NCBI GenBank assembly: GCA_030639305.1
Contig: DAOWCY010000001.1
Location: 62,001-126,000 of the forward strand
Length of the DNA: 64,000 nt
DNA from: JAGLQA01 sp023135565
Lineage (GTDB): Bacteria > Acidobacteriota > Aminicenantia > UBA2199
Reading direction: 5' to 3'
In this document: positions 24,784-33,014 of the stretch, in pieces
How the letters are laid out: each line of letters begins with the position of its first letter
How positions within the stretch are numbered: position 1 is the first letter of the stretch
The notes under the pieces: generated by a model
Told to the model about the DNA's origin: nothing
What the model saw: the letters and a program-made list of their open reading frames with translations, nothing else
Databases searched by the model: none
Made by a program: the position numbers and the translations under genes

Positions 24784-24915
24784 CAGGGAGCAAAGATTGA
24801 CGGTATAGGAACGATCTTTCCGGGCTGGGGAGCAATGGCTCCCGACCGGGAAGCGAAGGCTGCCGACGAGGGAGCGATCATTATCGGGCAGGGAGCGAAC
24901 GTTACCAGCCTATAA
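24784..24915. repeat. 21-bp-period tandem array 1
   Basis: About six degenerate units of 21 bp begin GGGAGC(G/A)A. The frame GAKIDGI/GTIFPGW/GAMAPDR/EAKAADE/GAIIIGQ/GANVTSL is open and ends in TAA, giving heptad-like peptide units. It is followed by the GGAAAAGGGGAC repeat. The open - strand frame across it is a by-product of the periodicity. Confidence 0.7.
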
Positions 24916-24936
24916 TAGACCGGCCCTGCCAGGATA

Positions 24937-24959
24937 GGAAAAGGGGACGGGCCGGTAAA
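24937..24959 (+). repeat. GGGGAC-type short repeat, copy 1
   Basis: It reads GGAAAAGGGGACGGGCCGG then TAAA. Similar 23-mers lie at 25267-25289 and 26419-26441, and a related one near 37748-37768. Confidence 0.8.
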
Positions 24960-25045
24960 TAAAGGTAAATGCCCGGTATTAAAATAATCGAAATACTTGA
25001 AACCGGTTGGGATTTGTACTATTATATACGATGAGGCTAAATCAT

Positions 25046-25267
25046 ATGAAAAAAAAACTAAGATTAGACACAGGGCAAATAGAAGTGATCGATGATGCCT
25101 GTGCCCGGATTTATGCCTCAAAATCTCCGGCTGAACGGCTGAAAATCGCTTCCGGGATGTGGCGGTCCGCTAAAAAATTATTAACATTATCCATCAAATC
25201 CCAATACCCTCATTGGAGCGAACAAGAAGTCTGCCGCGAAGTGAGTAGAAGGCTTTCACATGGGTAG
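25046..25267 (+). CDS. Small conserved-type protein with C-terminal SHG motif
   Basis: From ATG 25046 the product is 73 aa (an upstream ATG at 25031 adds five residues). It reads IDDACARIY, then PAERLKIASGMWRSAKKLL, then YPHWSEQEVCREVSRRLSHG. The pattern A.R....PAERL...W..A...L...I...YP.WS..EV..EV.RR.SHG is familiar from small proteins of unknown function found near toxin-antitoxin and nucleotidyltransferase genes. No partner gene is intact next to it. Confidence 0.6.
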   Translation: MKKKLRLDTGQIEVIDDACARIYASKSPAERLKIASGMWRSAKKLLTLSIKSQYPHWSEQEVCREVSRRLSHG

Positions 25268-25289
25268 GAAAAGGGGACAGGCCGGTAAA
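25267..25289 (+). repeat. GGGGAC-type short repeat, copy 2
   Basis: It reads GGAAAAGGGGACAGGCCGG then TAAA, overlapping the stop of the small gene. A frame of 75 codons that opens in it (25260-25487) has no family signature and I do not call it a gene. Confidence 0.8.
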
Positions 25290-25619
25290 ACGCCATCAAA
25301 TAATATGTGTGAAAATGAAAACAACAATTATGAGGCAACCGATCAAAAAGACGATCCAAATGCAGCTTTGATACCCGACCCAAAGTCGAGTTACAACACA
25401 TCAGATTCAATGACTTTGAATTATTCGGAAGATCGCAAATCCAAAGATGTGTCTTTTGTTTATTCAGAGGATTCGGAATCAGAATAATTTCTAAATTTGG
25501 AACAGGTGCCTGATTACATTTGCCTTCGGTGAAGAGGGAGTAGTCTTTTCTAACTCTTAAGCTCTTACTCCAATTTCCTCAATACTTACTTGGGATGCAA
25601 ACTTTGAGAACGGGTTTTC

Positions 25620-25745
25620 TACGCCTGCCCTTTCCGGGTCATCTTTAAACCATGACGGAATATCTCCGGCACCATATAACGCTGCACATCTTCTTCCGTG
25701 CCTTCATAAACAGCCAGTAGACCAACTTTCCTGCCTCGTTTGACT
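25620..25745 (-). pseudogene. Unrecognised gene remnant
   Basis: On the - strand a frame reads VKRGRKVGLLAVYEGTEEDV and continues RYMVPEIFRHGLK before a stop near 25623. It looks like real protein but has no start of its own and I cannot name it. It lies just downstream of the DUF5615 gene. The rest of 25490-25620 shows nothing. Confidence 0.3.
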
Positions 25746-26114
25746 TTATTTAGAGATAGTCCTCATCCTGATCCGCATCATCTCTACTACAGAAAAGTTT
25801 CCTATCCAATCATTCCTCGATTTAAGAGTCTCTTTGATAAATATAACTAAATTTTGAGGTGAAAGGAGGGGAATCCTGAATAGCATGATTCCACATGAGG
25901 CTGGAAGTCCTCTTTTGAAAGCAAGTTCACCAAAATCTTTATCGAACGTCAATAAGATTCGTTCTTCTTTTACAGCCCTTTCTAATACCTCTTCATCACT
26001 GCTGCCGGGAGCATCTCTATGAATCCAGGCAACATTATACCCCATCATGGTCAATGCTTCGACGACGTCACCCGGAAAATTTTCATCCGCTAAAAGTTGC
26101 GGCAGACGACTCAT
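25746..26114 (-). CDS. DUF5615 PIN-like toxin
   Basis: The 122-aa protein has the DUF5615 signature: LADENFPGDVVEALTMMGY at the N-terminus, AWIHRDAPGSSDEEVLERA, and LLTFDKDFGELAF. The acidic residues fit a PIN-like (Mut7-C-like) RNase centre. It overlaps the DUF433 gene by 4 bp, the usual antitoxin-toxin order for this pair. The cleavage target is unknown. Confidence 0.85.
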   Translation of the reverse strand: MSRLPQLLADENFPGDVVEALTMMGYNVAWIHRDAPGSSDEEVLERAVKEERILLTFDKDFGELAFKRGLPASCGIMLFRIPLLSPQNLVIFIKETLKSRNDWIGNFSVVEMMRIRMRTISK

Positions 26115-26344
26115 GAAGCCTTCCGGGGATAAACCCTCTCTTCATGCAATAGTTGGCTGGCATAGGTAAGACAAGCCTGGATATCCTCCCTGTTTAAACC
26201 GGGATAATTTCTTAGAATCTCTTCATTTGTCCAACCATTTGCCAGGAGATCGATGATAAATTCTACTGCCAACCGGGTTCCTTTTATGACCGGTTTACCA
26301 ACCAGGATACCGGGGTCTACTATAATTCGTTCTTGTAAGTTCAT
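26111..26344 (-). CDS. DUF433 antitoxin
   Basis: The 77-aa protein reads RIIVDPGILVGKPVIKGTRLAVEFIIDLLANGWTNEEIL, the DUF433 pattern (GKPxIxGTR), a small winged-helix-like DNA-binding fold. It should neutralise the DUF5615 protein and repress the pair. The module lies between GGGGAC repeats at 25267 and 26419. Confidence 0.88.
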   Translation of the reverse strand: MNLQERIIVDPGILVGKPVIKGTRLAVEFIIDLLANGWTNEEILRNYPGLNREDIQACLTYASQLLHEERVYPRKAS

Positions 26345-26418
26345 CTGTTTTCTTCCTGTAACAATTGTAAATTAAAAACTTGTCTATGTCAACAAAAGGG
26401 TTTGTTTTAGTTGGAGAA

Positions 26419-26441
26419 GGAAAAGGGGACACGCCGGTAAA
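26419..26441 (+). repeat. GGGGAC-type short repeat, copy 3
   Basis: It reads GGAAAAGGGGACACGCCGG then TAAA, two differences from copy 2, and directly abuts a family A element. Confidence 0.8.
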
Positions 26442-26442
26442 A

Positions 26443-26608
26443 GCCCTCCGGCGGCCAAACTTTTAAAAAAGTTTGATCAAAACTTTTGTTGAGCGATACG
26501 TTTGTGCCCATTATCAAACGTTGAGGAATTTGCCCAAACGCTGAGCTAAATAGAAGTTTTTGGAAGTCCAGAAACCTTTTTTCAAAAAGGTTTTTGGCCG
26601 CCGGAGGC
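26443..26608. repeat. Full-length family A element
   Basis: It runs from GCCCTCCGGCGGCC to GGCCGCCGGAGGC over 166 bp. The middle (TTGAGCGATACGTTTGTGCC, then ATTATCAAACGTTGAGG) is the same as at 22940-22990, while the right stem is of the CCAGAAACC/GGTTTTTGG type. Confidence 0.85.
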
Positions 26609-26620
26609 CTCGCAGTGGGG

Positions 26621-27520
26621 TTAGTTTTTGAGGTACTGGCGCAGCGACAGAAACGAAGAAAATAACCCGATGCCGGTGCCCAACACTAACAACCTGACAA
26701 ATATAAACAGCGGGATGTCTTCAAAATTAATCAGTCCCTTTACCATGTCGAACATAAAAACAGCATAAGCGGGGAATAATTTTATGGCGGCAAACAACAA
26801 TATCCCGGCCATCAAACTGCCTAAAAAACCCAGCAGCGCACCTTCAATAATAAAAGGAAAACGGATGTACCAGTCAGTCGCGCCTACCAAACGGAAAATA
26901 GCGATCTCTTCACTGCGGTAAAAAATGTTCAACTTGATGACATTAAATATAATAAAACAAGAGACAAAAATCAAAATCAAACTGAGAAACATCCCTACGG
27001 CAGCTATAAATTTTTTGATGGAAATCACCATTTTGGCCCAGTCGAGATTCAATTCCTTACTTTCGATGATGTTCAATTTCTCGGTCTCTTCGATGACAGA
27101 CATGATCTTGATGTCATCCCGCTCCTGCTGCTTGAACGTCACTTCGATAGAAGCCGGAAATGGCGACTGCGAATCCTTAAATTCCGCCATGGCATGTTCC
27201 AACTCCGGGTAGCGGCGGCCAAATTCTACTTCCGCCTGGCTCTTCGATTTGAAGGTTACTTTTTCTACCAGCAGGTTGTTTTTTAGGTCTTTTATTAAAC
27301 TGTCGGCTTCGGCCGGCTTTACACTGTCTTTTAAATAAAAAATAGCTTCGATGCTGCGGGAAAATTTCCCGGTAAAAATATCCAACCCATAAGTAAGATA
27401 ATTAAATATCCCGAAAATAAGCAGCGTGAACGCAATAATACCCAGGCTCAAAAAATTGATGAGCTTGTTCCTTAAAATGTTCTTGAAGGCATTGTTAAAA
27501 GAACTCTTCAGCAGGTTCAA
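26621..27520 (-). CDS. ftsX: Cell division protein FtsX
   Basis: The 299-aa protein has the FtsX layout: an N-terminal cytoplasmic tail and helix (FLSLGIIAFTLLIFGIF, about 24-40), a periplasmic domain (about 50-165, IFYLKDSV start), and three C-terminal helices (about 168-195, 225-250, 270-295). Together with FtsE it forms an ABC-type complex that controls cell-wall hydrolases during division. It overlaps ftsE by 4 bp. Confidence 0.93.
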   Translation of the reverse strand: MNLLKSSFNNAFKNILRNKLINFLSLGIIAFTLLIFGIFNYLTYGLDIFTGKFSRSIEAIFYLKDSVKPAEADSLIKDLKNNLLVEKVTFKSKSQAEVEFGRRYPELEHAMAEFKDSQSPFPASIEVTFKQQERDDIKIMSVIEETEKLNIIESKELNLDWAKMVISIKKFIAAVGMFLSLILIFVSCFIIFNVIKLNIFYRSEEIAIFRLVGATDWYIRFPFIIEGALLGFLGSLMAGILLFAAIKLFPAYAVFMFDMVKGLINFEDIPLFIFVRLLVLGTGIGLFSSFLSLRQYLKN

Positions 27521-28197
27521 AAGGATTCCCCTCCACTTTTCCTGTCGGAAACCAGTTTGCCTTTATCTAATCTCAGGGTGCGCCGGGGGAAAAGTTTCAT
27601 CAAATGGTGGTCATGGGTGGCAATCAAAACCGTGATGCCGTTGGCATTGATGCGCTCGAAAATACGAAAAACTTCGACAGAAAGTTCGGTGTCCAAATTG
27701 CCGGTGGGCTCATCGGCAAGCAGTATTTTCGGGCTGCCTACTATGGCCCTGGCAATGGCTACCCGCTGCTGCTCCCCGCCGGATATATGGGAGGGGATGT
27801 AATTCCGCCTGTGGGTAAGCCCCACTAAAGCCAATGCTTCACCAACCCTTTTTTCTACATAGGTTTTTTTCTCACCCTGGACCAGCAGCGGGATGGCAAT
27901 ATTCTCAGCAACGGTGCGGTTGTCCAAAAGTTTAAAATCCTGGAAAACGATGCCTAAGCTTCGCCTTAATTTGTGCAGCTGTTTGCCGGGCAGTAGGTTG
28001 ATGTTCTGCGAGTCCACTAAGATTTGACCTTTGCTGGGCAGTTCCTCTTTGAAGATGAGTTTCATCAGCGTGGACTTGCCCGCGCCGGATGCGCCGGTTA
28101 AAAAAATGAATTCACCTTTTTCTATAGTAACATTGATGTCGTTAAGAGCAAACTGGCTCTTTACGTATTGTTTGTGGACGTGGTAGAATTCAATCAT
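27517..28197 (-). CDS. ftsE: Cell division ATP-binding protein FtsE
   Basis: The 226-aa ABC ATPase has Walker A GASGAGKSTL (about 36), Q-loop VFQDFKLL, signature SGGEQQRVAIARA and Walker B ILLADEPTGNLD. The FtsE-typical start MIEFYHVHKQY and the overlap with ftsX make the assignment firm. Confidence 0.95.
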   Translation of the reverse strand: MIEFYHVHKQYVKSQFALNDINVTIEKGEFIFLTGASGAGKSTLMKLIFKEELPSKGQILVDSQNINLLPGKQLHKLRRSLGIVFQDFKLLDNRTVAENIAIPLLVQGEKKTYVEKRVGEALALVGLTHRRNYIPSHISGGEQQRVAIARAIVGSPKILLADEPTGNLDTELSVEVFRIFERINANGITVLIATHDHHLMKLFPRRTLRLDKGKLVSDRKSGGESF

Positions 28198-28223
28198 TGC
28201 TTTATCATGAGATTAATTTTTTC

Positions 28224-28363
28224 TTGCCTTCGGCGACCCCACCACGTGGGGAGGGTAGTCCCTGCCGGGGGCCAAACTTTTGAAAAAGTTTGATCAAAAC
28301 TTTTATTTAGCGATAAACTTTATGCCTTTAGAGGCGCCCATCATAGGCTCCCTGCGCCGCAGG
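28224..28363. repeat. Family A element upstream of ftsE
   Basis: It reads TTGCCTTCGGCGACC, CCACGTGG, then CTGCCGGGGGCCAAACTTTT with the TTTGATCAAAACTTTT core, ending in CTGCGCCGCAGGG. The right half is shortened. Confidence 0.75.
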
Positions 28364-28390
28364 GTTGAACAAAATTTTTACTTAATTTCA

Positions 28391-29320
28391 TTATTTTGTT
28401 AATAAGAGTCTGGCTTCTTCGACCATGCGCTGCGCCGTCAACTTGTAATGTTTGTACAAATCCTCAACTCCGCCGGACCTGCCGAAAGTCTCCGTGCCGA
28501 TTATTTTCATTTTAGTGGGACATGCCTGCGATAAGCATTCGGCAATGGCGCTGCCTAAACCGCCATATATGGAATGATCCTCAACGGTAATCACCGCTCC
28601 GGCTTTACCGGCATATTCCACTACCGTTTCTTTATCTAAAGGCTTGAGGGTAGCAGGGTTGATTACCGCGGCGTCTATAGAGTCCCGCTCCAGCAGCCGG
28701 GCTGCTTCTAAAGCTTTCTCCACCATAGCGCCGATGGCAAATATTACAATGTCTTTGCCGGGCCTGAGCGCCGACGCTCTGCCGAATTCAAATTTGTAAT
28801 CGTCGCCATAAACGGTTTCCAGGCTGCCCCTGATCAACCTGATAAAAAAAGGGCCGGGCTGAGCCGCCGCATATTCTACTGCTTGAGCGGTTTCCACCGC
28901 GTCCGCGGGCACGATGATCTTCATGTTGGGCAGGGGCCGCATCAAGGCAAGGTCTTCCAGCATTTGGTGGGTGGCGCCGTCCTCGCCGACGCCTAAACCG
29001 GAATGCGTGCCGACTAATTTGACGTTGGCGTTGTTGTAACATACCGACTGCCGCACCTGGTCGTACACCCGGCCGGCAAGAAATACACAAAAACTGCTGG
29101 CAAATACGGTTTTGCCGGTTAAAGAGATACCGGCGGCTGTGGAGACCATGTCCTGCTCGGATAAACCCATGTCGATAAAGCGGTGGCTAATCTCTTTGCC
29201 GAAAGTCAGCGTTTTGGTGGATTTTGCCAGGTCGGCGTCCAATACTACTATGTTTTCATTCTCCCGGCCCAACCGCAGCAGGGTCTTGCCATAGGCGCCT
29301 CTAAGACTCTCTTTAGCCAT
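28391..29320 (-). CDS. Transketolase C-terminal subunit
   Basis: The 309-aa protein is the second half of a split transketolase: the pyrimidine-binding domain (VVLDADLAKSTKT, FIDMGLSEQDMVSTAAGISL with the Glu that activates thiamine diphosphate) and the C-terminal domain. It overlaps the N-terminal subunit gene by 8 bp. Such split enzymes act in the pentose phosphate pathway or related aldehyde transfers in anaerobes. Confidence 0.92.
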   Translation of the reverse strand: MAKESLRGAYGKTLLRLGRENENIVVLDADLAKSTKTLTFGKEISHRFIDMGLSEQDMVSTAAGISLTGKTVFASSFCVFLAGRVYDQVRQSVCYNNANVKLVGTHSGLGVGEDGATHQMLEDLALMRPLPNMKIIVPADAVETAQAVEYAAAQPGPFFIRLIRGSLETVYGDDYKFEFGRASALRPGKDIVIFAIGAMVEKALEAARLLERDSIDAAVINPATLKPLDKETVVEYAGKAGAVITVEDHSIYGGLGSAIAECLSQACPTKMKIIGTETFGRSGGVEDLYKHYKLTAQRMVEEARLLLTK

Positions 29321-30137
29321 TATTCAACTCCTTCAGGGCAATCTCAGCCTGCTCCGGCGAGGGAGCCTGGCCATGCCAATCAACCTGGTCCTCCATGAAA
29401 GAAACCCCTTTGCCTTTGGTGGTTTTGGCAATAATCATGGTGGGCTTGGCGGTGGTTTTTTTGAATTCAGCCACTGCATTTTCTATTTCAGTCAGGTTGT
29501 GGCCGTCTATTTCCAGCACATGCCAGTTGAATGCCTGCCACTTCTCTTTTACCGGGGCTATATTTTTTATTTCCGAGACTCTGCCGTCGATTTGCAGGTC
29601 GTTGTAATCTAAAAATACACACAAATTGTCTACTTTCCTGAATCCCGCGGTCATGGCGGCTTCCCATATCTGCCCTTCCTGGGATTCGCCGTCACCGATG
29701 AGCGAAAACACATCAGCGTCGATTTTCGACAATCCTAAACCGATGGCCATGCCTACGGCCATGGAAAGTCCCTGGCCTAAAGAACCGGTGGAAGCTTCCA
29801 CACCGGGGGTGTCCACGCGGTGGGGATGCCCTTGCAGGTGGGAGTCGATTTTTCTCAAAGACAGCAGGTCTTCTTCCGGAAAAAATCCTTTCAAAGCAAG
29901 GGCGGCATAAAGACCGGGAGCGGCATGACCTTTCGATAACAAAAACCGGTCCCTATCTTCTTTTGCCGGGTTTTCGGGGTCTATCCTCATCTCTTTAAAA
30001 TAGAGGTAGGAGAGGATTTCGGCCATGGAAAGCGATCCGCCGGGGTGACCGGAACCGGCGGCTGCCAACATCTTTATGATGTGAATCCTTATATCCCGGG
30101 CAATTTCCGTTAAGCGTTTAAGCTCATCTTTATTCAT
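29313..30137 (-). CDS. Transketolase N-terminal subunit
   Basis: The 274-aa protein is the thiamine-diphosphate-binding half: GSGHPGGSLSMAEIL, LSKGHAAPGLYAAL, TGSLGQGLSMAVGMA and the GDGESQEGQIWEA motif that binds Mg and the diphosphate. It is translated first and coupled to the C-terminal half. A leader with three mini-hairpins and a promoter lie upstream. Confidence 0.94.
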   Translation of the reverse strand: MNKDELKRLTEIARDIRIHIIKMLAAAGSGHPGGSLSMAEILSYLYFKEMRIDPENPAKEDRDRFLLSKGHAAPGLYAALALKGFFPEEDLLSLRKIDSHLQGHPHRVDTPGVEASTGSLGQGLSMAVGMAIGLGLSKIDADVFSLIGDGESQEGQIWEAAMTAGFRKVDNLCVFLDYNDLQIDGRVSEIKNIAPVKEKWQAFNWHVLEIDGHNLTEIENAVAEFKKTTAKPTMIIAKTTKGKGVSFMEDQVDWHGQAPSPEQAEIALKELNNG

Positions 30138-30153
30138 CGGGTAACTCCTTTAT

Positions 30154-30275
30154 GCCATTACATGGCGGGCACTTACAGTGCGGGCGCTTACAGCGCGGTT
30201 ATAATAACATGTTACCATACTTCAAATTACCACCTTTAGATGGCTTTTTTTTCAAGCTTAGTCTTGAAAAAACAT
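30154..30275 (-). promoter_or_regulatory. Leader of transketolase operon with three tandem mini-hairpins
   Basis: Three 13-bp palindromes, GCCATTACATGGC (30154), GCACTTACAGTGC (30169) and GCGCTTACAGCGC (30184), follow each other at exact 15-bp spacing just before the ribosome site; each is a 5-bp stem with a 3-base loop. Further out, TTTTTTCAAG/CTTGAAAAAA forms a strong stem (about 30250-30275). It may be a regulatory leader; no known riboswitch is recognised. Confidence 0.55.
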
Positions 30276-30276
30276 T

Positions 30277-30306
30277 ATTCTATAAGCGGTGGTGGTTTCG
30301 ATTCAA
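30277..30306 (-). promoter_or_regulatory. Candidate transketolase promoter
   Basis: On the - strand TTGAAT (30306-30301), an 18-bp spacer and TAGAAT (30282-30277) place the start just before the leader hairpins. Confidence 0.45.
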
Positions 30307-30335
30307 AAAAATCTTATTGCTGCGGAGGCGGACGA

Positions 30336-31097
30336 TCAGGCGCTCTTCTTTTCTTTTTTCTTCTTTTCTTTTTTCTCTTCTATTTTCTTGTCTTCTATTT
30401 TCAAAAATAGAATCCTGGCGCAATTCTCACAGAAGAACATTTCGTCCGAGGAAACGAGTTCACTAAAACGCTGCGGGCGGACTTTTACATTGCAGATGCC
30501 GCAAAAATTCGATTCCACGGGCGATACTGCTTTGCCACCTTTGTTTTTAGCGATATGATCGTAGTGTTTGAGGAGATTTTCAGGTATTTGCTTGCGCAGC
30601 AGCGCCCTGTTTTTTAAGGCCGCAGCCAATGCTGTTTTCGTATCGGCGAGGGTTTGGGTCGATTTTTTTATGATTTGATTGTACTCTTCGGCTATTTTTT
30701 CGAATTCGGCTTCGCTCTCCCTGATCTCTTTCATTATCTCATCAGACTCCAGCATCCTTTCGATAATTTTCTCTTCCACTAAGCCGATTTGCTCTTCTTC
30801 GAATTTTATCTCGGTCATAAAGCCCTGGTATTCTTTGTTGGTGGTGGACTTATTCATTTGTTCTTTGTATTTTTTTATCTTTTCTTTTATTTGCTGTATT
30901 TCACTCTCTAATTTTTCCCTGGCCTTGACATTTTCGTTTAATTTGTTTTTGGTGTTCTCGATAATGGTGACTTTCCCGTCCCGTTCGTCTTCTAATTTTT
31001 TTATGGCGGCGGGGATTTCTATGATCTTAAGCTCTAACTCTCGTATCCTGTCATCGTTTTGCTGCAGCGAAAACAAAATTTCCAATCCTTGTTTCAA
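30336..31097 (-). CDS. Coiled-coil protein with C4 zinc ribbon (DUF164 / zf-RING_7)
   Basis: The 253-aa protein has a long N-terminal coiled coil (about residues 1-165) and a C-terminal zinc ribbon with CGIC and CENC (about 195-225), then a Lys/Glu tail rich in EKKEKKK. The family is widespread in bacteria; a role in RNA or nucleic-acid-linked processes has been proposed but is not settled. It lies next to a tRNA gene. Confidence 0.85.
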   Translation of the reverse strand: MKQGLEILFSLQQNDDRIRELELKIIEIPAAIKKLEDERDGKVTIIENTKNKLNENVKAREKLESEIQQIKEKIKKYKEQMNKSTTNKEYQGFMTEIKFEEEQIGLVEEKIIERMLESDEIMKEIRESEAEFEKIAEEYNQIIKKSTQTLADTKTALAAALKNRALLRKQIPENLLKHYDHIAKNKGGKAVSPVESNFCGICNVKVRPQRFSELVSSDEMFFCENCARILFLKIEDKKIEEKKEKKKKEKKSA

Positions 31098-31124
31098 AGA
31101 GACTCCTTGTAAAGTTAAATTGAA

Positions 31125-31197
31125 TGGGCCTACCAGGACTCGAACCTGGAACCTACCGGTTATGAGCCGGTGGCTCTAGCCATTGAGCTATAGACCC
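31125..31197 (-). tRNA. tRNA with CAU anticodon (Met or Ile2)
   Basis: Read on the - strand: acceptor GGGTCTA/TAGGCCC, D-stem GCTC/GAGC, anticodon stem ACCGG/CCGGT with loop CTCATAA (anticodon CAT) and T-arm CCAGG-TTCGAGT-CCTGG. All seven acceptor pairs form (one G-U). The CCA end is not encoded; the discriminator base is A. It lacks initiator features, so it is elongator Met or the lysidine-modified Ile tRNA. Confidence 0.93.
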
Positions 31198-31277
31198 CCG
31201 ATTACTATCAGATAAGAGTATCAAAAAACTTAGTCTGTGTCAAGTCTTAGGGACTGCAAAAAAAAATGTAATGAGCG

Positions 31278-33011
31278 TTACCGCTCCCGGTGTGCAGCTT
31301 TAGGTTTTGTTAAGACTTTTTCCAACAGGAAACGTTCCGCCATCTGGTCGATCACAAGCGCCGGTTTTTCGGTTTTTATGAGTTGGGGGAAGAAATTCAA
31401 GCCCCAATCCCGCAAATAGATAATCCGCGAAAAATGCTCGGAAAGAAAGGGTTTCAAGCGGTTGGTGAAAGAATCGTGCACCATCAACGTGGTGGGCAGT
31501 TTCCCGGTTGGGCATTCGCTGACCGACTGCTGCACCCAGAGGTGTTTATCTTTTAGCGCCACGTGTTTGCCCCTGCGGGCGCGAGTTTTTTTGAATTTCG
31601 CTTCGATTACCCGGTCTTTGTAGATATTTTTTTGCAGGGCCAGCATGATGGCCAGGTCACCGCCGCTCTGGTCCACGACCCTGATGTTAAGCCGGGAAGC
31701 ATCCATGGGCCGGGCATCCGGGAAAAAGGCGCTTAGGGCTTTCAAAATCTCCCGGTAGGCCAGGAAAGCGCCGTAACTGTTCCAATGGGAGCCGGTTTTA
31801 CGGTATAGACGGCGTTCTTTTTTGGCGGCAAACAGCGCCGGCCTGAGATCGAGAATAGAAAAATCGGAGTGCTTTTTTAAATAAGCGGCCAGTTGGTCCA
31901 AACGGGAACGATCCCGGACAGGGCGAATAGAATCGGGAAGAAATTCCGGGTAGATAGTGCTTTTGTTGGGCGCTATTACGAAGAGATAGCGGATGCCCCT
32001 TTTCGCCAGCCAATCCCGCCGCTGTTCTAAACTGACCCGCCAGTGTTCCAGTTCGGCGGGTGTAAAAAGTTCCAGGGAACGGAAATATTCGATTTGATCG
32101 ATCCGGTCATTCTGTTTGTGCAGGTAGATCCAGCCCTCTTTGCCCAGCAAAATCGAGGGAAGCGGAGATATCCCGAAGCAGCGTACTTTGATAAAATTGT
32201 TGGCCGGGATAAACAGGCTGCGCAGTTGAAAATTGTCGTTATAGTAATATTTGTAGCCCTGGAAGAAACGAAACAGGTCATCGAAGCGGAAAGCGGGTTT
32301 TTTGGTCCGTGATTTTTTTTCCTGCAGGGGGTGGAGATGTATCTCCCCGCTGATATGGAAAAGGCCGTCCAGCATGGGAAAGCTAATAATCACCAGGAAA
32401 AGGAGCGCCATATTGGCCGCTATTTTGGGGGACAGGAAAATACGTAAATTCCCCGGGTGAAAAAAATGAATGAAGTAGAAAAGCAGCAGGGACAGCAGCA
32501 GCGCAGTAAAATATAAAAAAAAATTTTCCCGGCTCATGCGGTCGATGGTCCGGCGCACCTCGTCGGTCAGGGGGAGGACGAACTCCCCGCCCGGGGATTT
32601 AATATAGAAGCAGCCCTCTTTGACATAGATTTTGTCCGCGGCTAGTTTCCCGTCGAATTTGAAAACTTTTTTAATGTCGCTGCCGCTCCATTTTTGTTCG
32701 TTGAAAGAGGTTTTGATTTTTACATTTTTGATGGCCACGAGCCCGGGTTTTTGTCCCAACATCAGCCTCGAGACGGACGCCCGGCGCTGTTTAGGCAGGT
32801 GGAAATCCACCTGTTTGAAGTATTTTTTCACCCGTGCTTTTAGGGGTTTCTTATCGCCGGTGTAGAGGCGGAAGATGTCCTTCCGGGGTGTTTTTACCGT
32901 GATAGACAATCTCGTATCCACCTGTAAATCTTTTTCGTGGATATAGTAGATAGAGGCGGTAAAGAATACCAGTGTAATAAGAACTTTTATGATGATTTTC
33001 TTTTTTTTCAT
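31278..33011 (-). CDS. AlgX/AlgJ-like SGNH hydrolase-fold membrane protein
   Basis: The 577-aa protein has an N-terminal membrane segment (KVLITLVFFTASIYYI), a second pair of helices at about 165-215 (FLYFTALLLSLLLFYFIHFF, NMALLFLVIISF) and an outer C-terminal domain with GKEGWIYLH, RYLFVIAPNKSTIYPEFLP and YRKTGSHWNSYGAF, the catalytic H of the AlgX/AlgJ/AlgV acetyltransferase group, plus VHDSFTNRL with the nucleophile Ser. Such proteins O-acetylate exopolysaccharides. No polysaccharide genes are next to it, so the substrate is unknown. It starts 3 bp after the roadblock gene. Confidence 0.8.
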   Translation of the reverse strand: MKKKKIIIKVLITLVFFTASIYYIHEKDLQVDTRLSITVKTPRKDIFRLYTGDKKPLKARVKKYFKQVDFHLPKQRRASVSRLMLGQKPGLVAIKNVKIKTSFNEQKWSGSDIKKVFKFDGKLAADKIYVKEGCFYIKSPGGEFVLPLTDEVRRTIDRMSRENFFLYFTALLLSLLLFYFIHFFHPGNLRIFLSPKIAANMALLFLVIISFPMLDGLFHISGEIHLHPLQEKKSRTKKPAFRFDDLFRFFQGYKYYYNDNFQLRSLFIPANNFIKVRCFGISPLPSILLGKEGWIYLHKQNDRIDQIEYFRSLELFTPAELEHWRVSLEQRRDWLAKRGIRYLFVIAPNKSTIYPEFLPDSIRPVRDRSRLDQLAAYLKKHSDFSILDLRPALFAAKKERRLYRKTGSHWNSYGAFLAYREILKALSAFFPDARPMDASRLNIRVVDQSGGDLAIMLALQKNIYKDRVIEAKFKKTRARRGKHVALKDKHLWVQQSVSECPTGKLPTTLMVHDSFTNRLKPFLSEHFSRIIYLRDWGLNFFPQLIKTEKPALVIDQMAERFLLEKVLTKPKAAHRER

Positions 33012-33014
33012 AGG

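Noticed and set aside
24636..25121. 161-codon - strand frame with Pro-rich repeats
   Set aside because: The Pro/Ala pattern comes from the 21-bp tandem array; there is no ribosome site, and it overlaps the small SHG-motif gene on the other strand.
25260..25487. 75-codon + frame starting in the GGGGAC repeat
   Set aside because: Its start codon and first ten residues are repeat sequence and the rest is low-complexity polar; no support for a gene.
30154..30275. Known riboswitch (for example c-di-GMP or TPP) upstream of transketolase
   Set aside because: The conserved cores of those classes are not present; only simple hairpins are seen.
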